NCBI RefSeq assembly: GCF_045207655.1
Contig: NZ_CP108784.1
Span: forward strand, 7,502,001-7,566,000
Length of the DNA stretch: 64,000 nucleotides
Reading direction: 5' to 3'
Origin: Embleya sp045207655
GTDB lineage: Bacteria > Actinomycetota > Actinomycetes > Streptomycetales > Streptomycetaceae
The notes below the pieces were generated by a model. That model saw only the letters and a program-made list of their open reading frames with translations. It was not told the DNA's origin and ran no database searches. Both the position numbers and the translations under genes were made by a program. Below are positions 49,662 through 59,424 of this stretch, one piece after another; within the stretch, counting starts at the first letter, position 1; every line of letters begins with the position of its first letter.

Positions 49662-51329
49662 ATGCCGGACGGATGTGTACCGTGGCCGGCCGAGGTCGCC
49701 GCACGCTATCGGCGCGAAGGGCTGTGGCTCGGCGTCGACCTCGGCGGCCTGCCCCGGGCCTGGGCCGACGCGCACGGCGATCGCACCGCCCTGGTCGGCG
49801 GCGAAGCCAGGCTCTCCTACCGCGACCTGGCCGACCGGATCGACCGGATGGCGGCCGGTTTCCACCGGCGGGGACTGCGTCCCGGCGAGCGGGTCGTGCT
49901 CCAGTTGCCCAACGTCGCCGAGTTCGTGATCGTCGCGTTCGCGCTGTTCCGGGTCGGCGCCAAGCCGGTGTTCTCGCTCGCGTCGCACCGTGCCACCGAG
50001 ATCCGGCACCTGTGCGAGTCGTCCGGGGCGTCGGCATACGTGGTGCCCGATCGTCATCGGGGCTTCGACCACGCCGGTCTCGCGCTTCGCATGCTCGACG
50101 AAGTTCCGAGTCTGCGCGCGGTGTTCGTGCACGGCGACCCGCCGGCCGGGGCCGGCGCATCGATGTTCGCACTGGCGAGCGTGGACGCCGATCCGCTCCC
50201 GCTGCCCGCGAACGACCCGGCGGATGTGGCCTTCTTCCTGCTTTCCGGCGGAACCACCGCGCTGCCCAAGCTGATTCCGCGTACGCACGACGACTACGCC
50301 TACCAGATCCGGACGGCGGCCGAGGTGTGCGAGGTCGGCCCGGACGAGGTGTACCTGGCCGCGCTGCCGGTGGAGTTCAACTTCACCTGGGGCTGCCCCG
50401 GTGTGCTCGGCACGCTCGCGGCCGGCGGCACGGTCGTGTTGGCCGAGGACCCCTCCGCCGACGATTGTTTCCGGGCCATCGAGCGCGAGCGGGTCACCCT
50501 CACCTCGGTGGTGCCCACCGTGGCCCGGCTGTGGCTGGAGGCGCTGGAGTGGGGAGCGGCGGACCTGTCGAGCCTGCGGCTGATCCAGATCGGCGGCGCC
50601 AAGCTGCCGGTGGAACTGGCCGCCCGGATCGAGCCGGGCTTCGGCTGCCGATTGCAGCAGGTGTTCGGGATGGCCGAGGGCCTGCTCGCGATGTCCCGCG
50701 CCGGCGACGCCGCCGAGGCGGTCCTGACCACGCAGGGCCGCCCGATCTCGGTGGCCGACGAGGTGCGCGTGGTGGACGAGCGGGACGCCGACGTGCCGCT
50801 CGGCGAGGTCGGCGAACTGCTCACCCGCGGCCCGTACACGCTGCGCGGTTACTACCGCGCCGACGAGCACAACAGGCGCGCCTTCACCTCGGACGGCTTC
50901 TACCGCACCGGCGACCTGGCCCGACTGACCCCGGCCGGGCACCTGGTGATCGAGGGGCGGCTCAAGGACGTGGTGATCCGCGGCGGCGACAAGATCGCCG
51001 CCGGCGAGGTGGAGGGCCACCTGCTGAGCTGCGCCGCGGTCGACGCCGCCGCGGTGGTCCCGGTCGCGGACGAGTTCCTCGGCGAGCGCATCCACGCGTT
51101 CGTGATCTGCCGGGGCGAACCGCCGACCCTGGCCGACCTCAAGCGGGCCCTGCACGAGCGCGGGCTGGCCGAGTACAAGCTGCCCGACCGGATGGAACAC
51201 GTCGACGCCTTCCCGCTGACCGCGCTCGGCAAGGTGGACAAGAAGGTCCTCACGGCCGCGGCGAACGACCCGACACTGAGCCGGAGTTGGGGACCGGCCG
51301 CAAGCGTCTCCGAACACCGGGAAGGGTGA
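49662..51329 (+). CDS. Aryl-acid AMP ligase with salicylate-type pocket (DhbE/MbtA family)
   Basis: The 555-residue stand-alone adenylation enzyme has P-loop LSGGTTALPKLIPRTH (194-209), LQQVFGMAEGLLAMSR, RGPYTLRGYYRADEHNRRAF, FYRTGDLARLTP and LTALGKVDKK (catalytic Lys). Against remembered DhbE, the pocket reads Asn240, Phe241 and Cys245 in EFNFTWGCPG, then Q-x-G, Val and Leu. N-F-C is the pattern of salicylate-activating YbtE/MbtA, whereas DHB ligases have N-Y-S. It should load salicylate on the carrier protein encoded next, 7 bases downstream. Confidence 0.9.
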   Translation: MPDGCVPWPAEVAARYRREGLWLGVDLGGLPRAWADAHGDRTALVGGEARLSYRDLADRIDRMAAGFHRRGLRPGERVVLQLPNVAEFVIVAFALFRVGAKPVFSLASHRATEIRHLCESSGASAYVVPDRHRGFDHAGLALRMLDEVPSLRAVFVHGDPPAGAGASMFALASVDADPLPLPANDPADVAFFLLSGGTTALPKLIPRTHDDYAYQIRTAAEVCEVGPDEVYLAALPVEFNFTWGCPGVLGTLAAGGTVVLAEDPSADDCFRAIERERVTLTSVVPTVARLWLEALEWGAADLSSLRLIQIGGAKLPVELAARIEPGFGCRLQQVFGMAEGLLAMSRAGDAAEAVLTTQGRPISVADEVRVVDERDADVPLGEVGELLTRGPYTLRGYYRADEHNRRAFTSDGFYRTGDLARLTPAGHLVIEGRLKDVVIRGGDKIAAGEVEGHLLSCAAVDAAAVVPVADEFLGERIHAFVICRGEPPTLADLKRALHERGLAEYKLPDRMEHVDAFPLTALGKVDKKVLTAAANDPTLSRSWGPAASVSEHREG

Positions 51330-51336
51330 ACCGGAC

Positions 51337-51684
51337 ATGGACGGCACGACCAACACCAGCACTACCGACACCGGCACCACCGACACCAGCGGCACCACCG
51401 GTACGACCGGGCCCGCAGGCCCCACTCCCGCCCCGCCGACCTCGGCCGACCTGCGCGCGAGCGTCTCGGCGATGATCGGCACCCCGCCCGGCGAGATCGC
51501 CGGCGATGCCAACCTCGTGCTGCTCGGCCTGGGTTCGCTGGAGATGATGCGCCTGGTCACCCGGTGGCGACGACAGGGCCTGGCGGTCGAATTCCGGGAC
51601 CTGGCCGCCGAACCGACCATCGACGCGTGGACCGAGCGGTTCGCCGCGGCCGGGGCGAAGGGGCAGCCGGAGGCGGACCGATGA
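51337..51684 (+). CDS. Stand-alone aryl carrier protein
   Basis: The 115-residue protein starts with a Thr/Gly/Pro-rich linker (1-35). A carrier domain follows, with VLLGLGSLEMMRLVTRWRRQ; Ser67 is the phosphopantetheine attachment site. Relatives in DHB pathways are fused to the isochorismatase; here it is separate, as in benzoxazole clusters. It is located between the AMP ligase and the amidohydrolase, whose ATG overlaps its stop. It likely holds salicylate as a thioester for the KAS III-like enzyme. Confidence 0.85.
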   Translation: MDGTTNTSTTDTGTTDTSGTTGTTGPAGPTPAPPTSADLRASVSAMIGTPPGEIAGDANLVLLGLGSLEMMRLVTRWRRQGLAVEFRDLAAEPTIDAWTERFAAAGAKGQPEADR

Positions 51685-53174
51685 GCGCGCTGTTGATCCG
51701 CGGCGGCTGCCTGTATCCGGGAGACACCGGCGCACGGGTGATCCCGGACGGTTCGGTCCTGGTCGAGGCCGGGCGGATCGCCGCGGTCGGGACCACCGCC
51801 GACGTCGAGGCCGGTCTGACGCCGGCCCTGCGGGTGGGCCTGCGCACGATCGACGCGCGCGGGAAGATGATCCTGCCCGGCTTCGTGAACGCGCACTGGC
51901 ACGAGATGTTCGCGCTGCGGTTCCCGTTCAAGGGGGCCCTGCGGCCGCCCGCCGATCGGGACGACAAGCCCGCGTTCATGGCCCTGGGCGGCGACATCCG
52001 GCAGATCTCGACCGCCTTCGACGTCTTCCACGATCAGCTCGAACTGCTCACTCCGGACGAGGCGTCGGCCATCGCGCGCTACTCGATGTGGACCCAGTTG
52101 CGGTCGGGTACGACCACCCTCGGCGACGTCGGCTCGTTCAACCGGCCCCAGGCGCTGATCCGGGCCGCACGGGACCTGGGCATGCGCTGCGTGGTCAGCA
52201 CGTGGGCGAGCGACGCGGTGTGCGCGGAGGGCGAGACACGGTTTCGTCGCACCCGGGACGCGGACGACGAACTGCGCCGGATCGAGGACGTACTGCGCGA
52301 GGTCGCGGCCGATCCCGACGGGCTGGTCCGGGCCTGGCCGACCGCGGTCTACGGCACCAATATGAGCGACGAACTCGGCGCCGGGCTGGCCGAGTTGGTG
52401 GACCGCTTCGACGTCCCGTTCGGCACGCACGTGGGTGCGCTGCGCAACGAGTCGGCGGTCATGCTGGCCTACCACGGCAACACCCCGGTCCGCCGGTTCG
52501 CCGAACTCGGGTTGTTGTCCGACCGGTTCATGGCGGTGCACTGCGCGTTCGCGGACGAGGACGAGAGCAAGCTGCTGATCGAGGCGAACGCGCACATCAG
52601 CCACTCGCCGGCGAAGTACGGGCCGGCGGGGGAGTCCGCGCTGACCGAGACCCGGGCGATGCCCCGGTTCCGGCGCGCCGGTCTGGACGTCTCGCTGTCC
52701 ACGGACGGCGCCTCGCTGCCGATCGGCGGCATGGCCGAGGCCATGCGGGCCTGCTGGCAGATGTACAACGAGATGTACGCCGATCCCACCGAGGTGTTGC
52801 CCACCGACGCGCTGGCGATGGCCACCCGGCTGCCCGCCCGAGGTCTGGACTGGGCCGCGGAGATCGGCAGCATCGAGGCGGGCAAGCAGGCGGACCTGCA
52901 ACTGATTCCGACCGACGACTGGCGCTACTTGCTCAACCCGCGTCCCCTGGAGGCCTTCCTCGCACTCGGCGGATCCACCGACGTGGACACCGTCGTGGTC
53001 GCGGGCCGGGTCCTGGTCGAGGGCGGCCGGGCCACCGGCGTCGACGAGGCAGACCTGGAAGCGGAGTACCTGGCGGCGCTCGGCTCGTTCTCGGTGCGCT
53101 GCCTGGGCATCGACCCGGACGTGGTGGCCGCGCTCACCGGACGACCCCGGAAATCCCGACGACAGCGGAAATGA
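51681..53174 (+). CDS. Amidohydrolase-superfamily enzyme (benzoxazole cyclase candidate)
   Basis: The 497-residue metallo-hydrolase has metal ligands His72 and His74 in GFVNAHWHEMFALR, a His in PFGTHVGALRNESA, a His in FMAVHCAFADEDES and an Asp in LSTDGASLPIGG. This is the ATZ/TRZ-like layout. In A33853 and nataxazole pathways an amidohydrolase-like protein closes the benzoxazole ring by dehydration rather than hydrolysing. Position in the operon, between carrier protein and DhbA-like gene, supports that role. True hydrolysis cannot be excluded from sequence. Confidence 0.85.
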   Translation: MSALLIRGGCLYPGDTGARVIPDGSVLVEAGRIAAVGTTADVEAGLTPALRVGLRTIDARGKMILPGFVNAHWHEMFALRFPFKGALRPPADRDDKPAFMALGGDIRQISTAFDVFHDQLELLTPDEASAIARYSMWTQLRSGTTTLGDVGSFNRPQALIRAARDLGMRCVVSTWASDAVCAEGETRFRRTRDADDELRRIEDVLREVAADPDGLVRAWPTAVYGTNMSDELGAGLAELVDRFDVPFGTHVGALRNESAVMLAYHGNTPVRRFAELGLLSDRFMAVHCAFADEDESKLLIEANAHISHSPAKYGPAGESALTETRAMPRFRRAGLDVSLSTDGASLPIGGMAEAMRACWQMYNEMYADPTEVLPTDALAMATRLPARGLDWAAEIGSIEAGKQADLQLIPTDDWRYLLNPRPLEAFLALGGSTDVDTVVVAGRVLVEGGRATGVDEADLEAEYLAALGSFSVRCLGIDPDVVAALTGRPRKSRRQRK

Positions 53175-53184
53175 GGTGTGCCCG

Positions 53185-53955
<771 letters not shown>

Positions 53956-54002
53956 GCGCGCGCTCCGTCGAGCGTCCCCCACCGCACGAGAACGGAGGCA
54001 TC

Positions 54003-54662
54003 ATGGCGATCCCGGCGATCGCGTCCTACCCCATGCCGACCGAGGACGAGCTGCCGCGCAACGTCGCGTCCTGGACGATCGATCCCGCGCGCGCGGTGTT
54101 GCTGATCCACGATCTGCAGCACTACTTCATGCGGCCCTTCGACGCGGACCGGGCGCCGATGGCCGACCTGATGGACAACGTCGCCGCGCTGCGGGCCCGG
54201 TTCGCCGAATGCGGCGCGCCGGTGGCGTACACCGCGCAACCCGGCGGGATGAGCAACGAACAGCGCGGCCTGCTCGCGGACTTCTGGGGCCCGGGGATGA
54301 CCGCCGAGCCCGGGCAGCGGATGATCCCGGACCGGATCGCGCCGAACGCGGCGGACACCGTGTTCACCAAGTGGCGGCCCAGCGCGTTCTTCCGCACCGG
54401 CCTGCTCGACCTGCTGCGAGCCCGGGGCCGGGATCAGTTGGTGATCTGCGGCGTCTACGCGCACGTGGGCATCCTGATGACCGCGCACGAGGCCTTCTCG
54501 CACGACATCGAGACCTTCGTGGTGGCCGACGCGGTGGCCGACTTCTCGACGGAGTACCACCGGATGGCGCTGGACTACCTGGCGTCCCGGTGCTCGGTGA
54601 CGGTGTCCACCCGGGTCGCGTTGGCGATGTCGACGACGACGTCGGGCGGAGCGAAGCGATGA
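54003..54662 (+). CDS. Isochorismatase-type hydrolase, PhzD-like
   Basis: The 219-residue protein has Asp37 in AVLLIHDLQHYFMRPF, Lys123 in TVFTKWRPSAFFRTGL and GVYAHVGILMTAHEAFSHDI, then VVADAVADFSTEYHRMALDY. These match PhzD, which hydrolyses 2-amino-2-deoxyisochorismate (ADIC) to trans-2,3-dihydro-3-hydroxyanthranilate. There is no carrier domain, unlike EntB/DhbB. ACGGAGGCATC precedes the ATG. The next gene, a PhzE-like synthase, overlaps its stop (ATGA), so substrate supply and use are coupled. Confidence 0.9.
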   Translation: MAIPAIASYPMPTEDELPRNVASWTIDPARAVLLIHDLQHYFMRPFDADRAPMADLMDNVAALRARFAECGAPVAYTAQPGGMSNEQRGLLADFWGPGMTAEPGQRMIPDRIAPNAADTVFTKWRPSAFFRTGLLDLLRARGRDQLVICGVYAHVGILMTAHEAFSHDIETFVVADAVADFSTEYHRMALDYLASRCSVTVSTRVALAMSTTTSGGAKR

Positions 54663-56584
54663 CCGGCCCGCCGCCCGGCCCGTCCGTCCTGGATCGCGTC
54701 CTGGCGCCGGACCCACCGCCGTTCGCGCTGTTGCACCGGCCGGGCGCGGCCGGGCCCGAGCGGATCGACGTACTGATCGGGCGGATCACCGAGCCGGGCC
54801 GGATCGCGGACATCCCGCTGCCGCCGCCCGGCGGTCGCGGCCGGCACGAGACGCTGGCCGTGCTGCCGTATCGGCAGATCGGCGAGCGGGGTTACGACTT
54901 TCCCGACGACGGCGCACCACTACTGGCGATGACCGTCCTGGACCAGGACGCGGTGTCCGTCGCGGAGATCCTCGATCGACTGCCGGACGGGCCGATCGAG
55001 CTGGGCCGGGGCGGCTTCGACGCCGACGACGAGCAGTACGCGGACACGGTGCGCTCGGTGCTCGCGGAGGAGATCGGGCGCGGCACCGGCGCCAACTTCG
55101 TGATCAAGCGCTCGTTCCGGGTGGAGATCGGCAACTGGTCGCCGCATACCGCGTTGGCCTTCTTCCGTCGGTTGCTGGGACGCGACCCGGGCTCCTACTG
55201 GACGTTCGTGATCCACACCGCGGGCCGTACGTTCGTGGGCGCCTCGCCGGAGCGGCACATCAGCCTGGACGCGGGCACCGTGGTGATGAATCCGATCAGT
55301 GGCACGTATCGGTATCCGGAGGGTGGACCGGACCTGGGCGAGGTGCTGGACTTCCTCGCCGACGAGAAGGAGGCCGGCGAGCTCTACATGGTGCTCGACG
55401 AGGAACTCAAGATGATGGGCCGGGTGTGCGACCTCGGTGGTCGGGTGGTGGGACCGCGGTTGAAACGCATGGCGCGGCTGGCCCACACCGAATACCTGAT
55501 CGAGGGCCGCAGTTCGCTGGACGCGCGGGACATGTTGCGCGAGACGATGTTCGCGCCGACGGTCACCGGCGGCCCGTTGGAGAGCGCGTGCCGGGTGATC
55601 GCGCGGCACGAACCGGCCGGGCGCGGCTACTACGCGGGCGTGGTCGCGTTGATCGGGCGGGACGCGCATGGTGGTCGGGCGATGGACTCGGCGATCCTGA
55701 TCCGTACGGCGGATGTCGATCCGGCGGGCCGGTTGCGGATCGCGGTCGGCGCGACGCTGGTGCGTGATTCGGATCCGGTCTCGGAGGCGGCGGAGACCCG
55801 GGCCAAGGCGGCCGGCCTGCTGGAGGCGTTGCGCGGCCCGGTGGGCGGTGCGGTCGGCCGGCCGGCCGGGACCGGCGCTGATCTCGGCGAACATCCGGAC
55901 GTGCGGCGGGCGTTGGCGGCGCGGAACCTGCCGCTGGCCGGCTTCTGGTTCGCCGGGCCGGGGGAACGAACCCGGCCCGAGCCGAGGTTGGCGGGTCGTA
56001 CCGTGCTGGTGATCGACGCCGAGGACACCTTCACCTCGATGGGGCGGCACCTGTTGGCCGCGCAAGGGTTGGTGGTGACCGTTCGGCGGTTCGACGAGGA
56101 CTATCGCCTGGACGAGCACGACCTGGTCATCGTGGGCCCGGGCCCCGGGGACCCTCGGGATCACGCGCATCCCAAGATCGCCCGGATCCGGGAGGTGACC
56201 CGCACGCTGCTGGCGGCGGACACGCCGTTCCTGTCGGTGTGTCTGGCCCATCAGGTACTGAGCACGATGCTCGGGCTGGACATCGTGCGCAATCCGCTGC
56301 CGAATCAGGGCACCCAACGGACCGTCGACTGCTTCGGGCGGGCCGAACGGGTCGGTTTCTACAACACGTTCGCGGCATTGAGCCCGAGCGATTCGATCCG
56401 GTGCGCGGCGCGGGACGGCGCGGTCGAGGTGTTTCGCGACCCGGGCAGTGGCGAGGTGCATGGGCTGCGCGGGCCGGGGTTCGCTTCGGTGCAGTTCCAT
56501 CCGGCTTCGGTGTTGACCGATCACGGGGCCGAGATTCTGGGTGAGTTGCTGGGTGATCTGGCGGAGGGGAAGGTGCGCACGTGA
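54659..56584 (+). CDS. 2-amino-2-deoxyisochorismate synthase, PhzE-like
   Basis: The 641-residue fused enzyme has a chorismate-converting part at ~90-410: GANFVIKRSFRVEIG, TFVGASPERHISLDAG, VMNPISGTYRYPEGG, DEELKMMGRVCDLGG and YYAGVVALIGRD. A class I glutamine amidotransferase follows at ~440-641, with nucleophile Cys528 in SVCLAHQVLST and His614 in VQFHPASVLTDHG. PhzE fuses the parts in the same order. It makes ADIC from chorismate and glutamine for the PhzD-like enzyme. It overlaps both neighbours by 4 bases. Confidence 0.92.
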   Translation: MTGPPPGPSVLDRVLAPDPPPFALLHRPGAAGPERIDVLIGRITEPGRIADIPLPPPGGRGRHETLAVLPYRQIGERGYDFPDDGAPLLAMTVLDQDAVSVAEILDRLPDGPIELGRGGFDADDEQYADTVRSVLAEEIGRGTGANFVIKRSFRVEIGNWSPHTALAFFRRLLGRDPGSYWTFVIHTAGRTFVGASPERHISLDAGTVVMNPISGTYRYPEGGPDLGEVLDFLADEKEAGELYMVLDEELKMMGRVCDLGGRVVGPRLKRMARLAHTEYLIEGRSSLDARDMLRETMFAPTVTGGPLESACRVIARHEPAGRGYYAGVVALIGRDAHGGRAMDSAILIRTADVDPAGRLRIAVGATLVRDSDPVSEAAETRAKAAGLLEALRGPVGGAVGRPAGTGADLGEHPDVRRALAARNLPLAGFWFAGPGERTRPEPRLAGRTVLVIDAEDTFTSMGRHLLAAQGLVVTVRRFDEDYRLDEHDLVIVGPGPGDPRDHAHPKIARIREVTRTLLAADTPFLSVCLAHQVLSTMLGLDIVRNPLPNQGTQRTVDCFGRAERVGFYNTFAALSPSDSIRCAARDGAVEVFRDPGSGEVHGLRGPGFASVQFHPASVLTDHGAEILGELLGDLAEGKVRT

Positions 56585-56979
56585 GCGGCGACGATGGTGA
56601 GGAGACCCTGTACTTCGCCTCGGCCGAGGAGTTCGGCGCCTGGATGGAGGCGAACCACGCCGAGTCGGACGGGGTGTGGGTGGCGTTGGCGAAGAAGGGC
56701 ACGGAGGCGCCGTCGGTGACGCGAGGACAGGCGTTGGACGTGGCGTTGTGTTACGGGTGGATCGACGGCAAGGCGTTCTCCGGCGGTACGCCGGAGGGGT
56801 GGTGGGCGCAGCGGTACACCCCGCGGCGGGCGCGGAGCAACTGGTCGAGGATCAATTGCCGGCGGGCGGAGAAGTTGATCGAGCGTGGGCGGATGCGGGG
56901 TGCGGGGTTGGCGCGGATCGAGGCTGCGAAGGCGGATGGGCGGTGGGTCGCGGGTTCGCCTGCGGCGGGCTCTGGTTGA
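56581..56979 (+). CDS. YdeI/OmpD-associated family protein, C-terminus lost
   Basis: The 132-residue protein reads LYFASAEEFGAWMEANHAES, LCYGWIDGKAFSGGTPEGWW, AQRYTPRRARSNWSRINCRR and GLARIEAAKADGRW, the family's first two thirds. Normal members have about 190 residues. Here the frame ends AGSPAAGSG at 56979, exactly where a 26-bp tandem array begins. The missing tail looks replaced by the repeat. The gene overlaps the PhzE-like stop. It has no obvious biosynthetic role. Confidence 0.8.
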   Translation: MSGDDGEETLYFASAEEFGAWMEANHAESDGVWVALAKKGTEAPSVTRGQALDVALCYGWIDGKAFSGGTPEGWWAQRYTPRRARSNWSRINCRRAEKLIERGRMRGAGLARIEAAKADGRWVAGSPAAGSG

Positions 56980-56986
56980 TGGTGGC

Positions 56987-57194
56987 CTCAAGCGCCGGCC
57001 GGGCTGTTTGGCCTCAAGCGCCGGCCGGGCTGGTTGTGCTCAAGCGCCGCACGGGCTATTTGGCCTCAAACGCCGGCCGGGCTGGTTGGCCTCAAGCGCC
57101 GGCCGGGCTGGTTGTGCTCAAGCGCCGCACGGGCTATTTGGCCTCAAACGCCGGCCGGGCTGATTGGCCTCAAGCGCCGGCCGGGCTGGTTGGC
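56987..57194. repeat. Tandem array, eight 26-bp units
   Basis: Units start at 56987, 57013, 57039, 57065, 57091, 57117, 57143 and 57169, each like CTCAAGCGCCGGCCGGGCTG plus six bases. A ninth, degenerate unit follows. Units 2-4 and 5-7 match as a 78-bp higher-order repeat. Related words occur between genes in many streptomycete genomes. It lies between operon 1 and the operon 2 promoter block. Confidence 0.92.
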
Positions 57195-57247
57195 CTTGAG
57201 GGCCGGTCGGCTGGGGGCTTTGTTGGTTCCCAGGGTGAGAACCAAGT

Positions 57248-57307
57248 CTTATCGCGGGTGCGTTGTTCCCGGTGTGTTACCTGCGTAGCGTTTTTGCTGG
57301 TATCCAC
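57248..57307 (+). promoter_or_regulatory. Shared cluster regulatory block, copy 2
   Basis: This is the counterpart of 47098-47157 (44 of 60 positions). It ends 24 bases before the GTG of the aldehyde dehydrogenase-like gene. The inverted repeat is weaker here: TGTTACC and GGTATCC. Confidence 0.7.
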
Positions 57308-57331
57308 ATCCTTCGCTTGAAAGGGAGAACC

Positions 57332-58921
57332 GTGACCACCAGGGTTTATCCCGCCTACATCGGCGGCCGGGACATCGGCGGCGAAGGCGGGGAGTATGTG
57401 CACACCGTCACCGCTCGGGCCATCATCGAGGACACCTTTCCCAGTCTGCGGTTGAAGCGTGATCTCGACTTGGGCGTGGTCGATCGGGAGAGTGCCGGGG
57501 ATCGGCTCGCGGGAGTGTGTGCGGTTGCCGACGAAGGCATGATCGCGGCGGCGCTGGAGGCGGCCGCCGGTGCCGCGCCGGAGTGGGCGCGCACGCCGCT
57601 CGCCACCCGGATGGAGATCGGGCGGGCGATCGCGCGGCGGCTGGGCGAGCATCGGGATCCGCTGGTGGAGATCCTGGTCGCCGAGGGGCAGCCCCGTTCG
57701 GGGGCCGAGGCGATGATCGACGGGATCCCGCTCACCGGGTGGAGCCCCGAGACGCTCGAATGGTGCGCCGAACAACTGGAGTTCCGTCGTCACGACGGAG
57801 AGCGCGAGATGATCCTGCGCCGCGTGGCCGACGGTGTGGTGTGCGTCAACCCGCCGCAGAACGCGGCGACGGTGAACGCGTTGTCGGCGATCACCGCGCT
57901 GTTGGCGGGCAATACCGTCGTGGTCCGCGCACCGCGCGGCGTCGCGCTCAGTTGCATGTACGCCATGCGTGAGGTGGTGGCGCCGGTGCTGGAGGCGGCC
58001 GGAGCGCCCGCCGGCACGTTGAACGCCTACTGCGGCCCGCCGGCCGTCGACACCTGGCTGGCCAGCGAACACGTGAACGACATCGTCTACTACGGCGGCA
58101 GCAAGCAGGGCCTGGCCTTCGAGCGGGACTGCATCGCCGCGGGCAAGAAACCGATCCTCGAACTCGCGGGCAACGACTGCTGCGTGGTGTGGTTCGACGC
58201 GGACCTGGACGCCGCGGTGGAGACCATGACCCAGTTCTTCCTGAACTCCGGTCAGATCTGCAACGTGCCCAACCAGGTGATCGCACACCCCGCGATCGCG
58301 GACGAGCTGATCGAGCGACTGATCGTGGCGACCGGCAAGATCCACCCCGGCTATCCCGACGAGCCCGGCGTGGTGCTCACCCCCGTGCTCGGTGCCGACT
58401 GGTTCTTCGGTTGCCTGACCGAGGCCCTCATGGGCGGCGCGACCCTGGTGCACGGCGGCCGTCGCCTGGAGGTGGACGGCACCCCGTCGGACACCGGCTT
58501 CTTCATCGAACCGACGATCGTGCGGGTGGCCGGACTCGGTGACGCCCGCTCGTTGTCGGTGGTCCGGGACGAGACGTTCTTCCCGCTGCTGCCGATCATC
58601 GTGCCCGAGCCGGGCGACTCGGACGAGCGACTGTTCGAGGAGATCCTGACGTTCGTCAACAGCAACGCCTACGGCCTGCGGAACTCGTTCTGGTCGACCG
58701 GCCCGGAGCAGATCGAGCGGTTCCTGTCCGGTGTCACCAACGGCGGCAACCTGAAGATCAACGACTCGCACGGCAACTTCCTCCCGTTCCTGCCCAACTC
58801 GGGCGGCACCGGCCTCACCGGCGGCGCCTTCGGCGAGGCGAGCCATCCCATGTTGCGCACCACGCATCTGCAGGGCGTCAGCATCGTCCGCCCGACGCCC
58901 CGACTCGGAGGAACCCGATGA
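57332..58921 (+). CDS. Aldehyde dehydrogenase-like enzyme, first gene of operon 2
   Basis: The 529-residue protein is an ALDH-superfamily member. Glu277 lies in PILELAGNDCCVVW and nucleophile Cys310 in FFLNSGQICNVPNQ. Asn175-type residues are in GVVCVNPPQNAATV and nucleotide contacts in IVYYGGSKQGLAFE. The N-terminal ~60 residues are longer than usual. It could oxidise an aldehyde or reduce an acyl thioester. AAGGGAG precedes the GTG. The SRPBCC gene overlaps its stop by 4 bases, so they act together; the substrate is unknown. Confidence 0.85.
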   Translation: MTTRVYPAYIGGRDIGGEGGEYVHTVTARAIIEDTFPSLRLKRDLDLGVVDRESAGDRLAGVCAVADEGMIAAALEAAAGAAPEWARTPLATRMEIGRAIARRLGEHRDPLVEILVAEGQPRSGAEAMIDGIPLTGWSPETLEWCAEQLEFRRHDGEREMILRRVADGVVCVNPPQNAATVNALSAITALLAGNTVVVRAPRGVALSCMYAMREVVAPVLEAAGAPAGTLNAYCGPPAVDTWLASEHVNDIVYYGGSKQGLAFERDCIAAGKKPILELAGNDCCVVWFDADLDAAVETMTQFFLNSGQICNVPNQVIAHPAIADELIERLIVATGKIHPGYPDEPGVVLTPVLGADWFFGCLTEALMGGATLVHGGRRLEVDGTPSDTGFFIEPTIVRVAGLGDARSLSVVRDETFFPLLPIIVPEPGDSDERLFEEILTFVNSNAYGLRNSFWSTGPEQIERFLSGVTNGGNLKINDSHGNFLPFLPNSGGTGLTGGAFGEASHPMLRTTHLQGVSIVRPTPRLGGTR

Positions 58922-59424
58922 CTTCCCGCACCCTCAAGGCCGCGCTGCCGTGCTCGGCGGCGACCGCGATCGAACGGCTCCGCGACGACCGGGTCTTCCC
59001 GGACCGGGCCGCCGAGATCGTCTCGGTCCAGGACGCCGGCGACGACCTGCGGCACTGGACGCTCGCCTTCCGCGGCGGTACCGCCCGGTGGACGCAGCGC
59101 ACCCGGGACGCGAGCGGTGAGCAGCAGCCGTACCGGATCGAGTTCGAACAGGTCGACGGCGACTTCCAACACTTCGGCGGCGCGTGGACGTGCACCGACA
59201 CCGACGACGGCTGCGAGGCCGTGTTCGAGGTCGGCTACCGCACCAGCGTGCCGCACCTCGCGGGCGCGATCGACTCGGCCGTCGGCCGGGTCCTGGTCCG
59301 CGCCGCACACCACATCCTGATCGGCGTCGGCGGTACCGCGCGCATCACCGCCGGTGGGCACCACCTGCGCGACCTGCCGGTCGCCGTGATCCCGGAAGGG
59401 AGCCCGAGCCATGCGCTTCGATGA
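58918..59424 (+). CDS. SRPBCC (polyketide cyclase/START-like) protein
   Basis: The 168-residue single-domain protein resembles the START-like/aromatase group: AATAIERLRDDRVFPDRAAE, DLRHWTLAFRGGTARWTQRT, YRIEFEQVDGDFQHFGGAWT and a long C-terminal helix (AIDSAVGRVLVRAAHHILIG). It offers a hydrophobic cavity and could guide cyclisation or dehydration of a reactive intermediate. Its ATG overlaps the ALDH stop, and its end overlaps the second KAS III-like gene by 14 bases. Confidence 0.75.
   Translation: MTSRTLKAALPCSAATAIERLRDDRVFPDRAAEIVSVQDAGDDLRHWTLAFRGGTARWTQRTRDASGEQQPYRIEFEQVDGDFQHFGGAWTCTDTDDGCEAVFEVGYRTSVPHLAGAIDSAVGRVLVRAAHHILIGVGGTARITAGGHHLRDLPVAVIPEGSPSHALR

Noticed and set aside
56987..57194. 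A CRISPR array
   Set aside because: The 26-bp units are directly adjacent with no unique spacers and there are no cas genes nearby.
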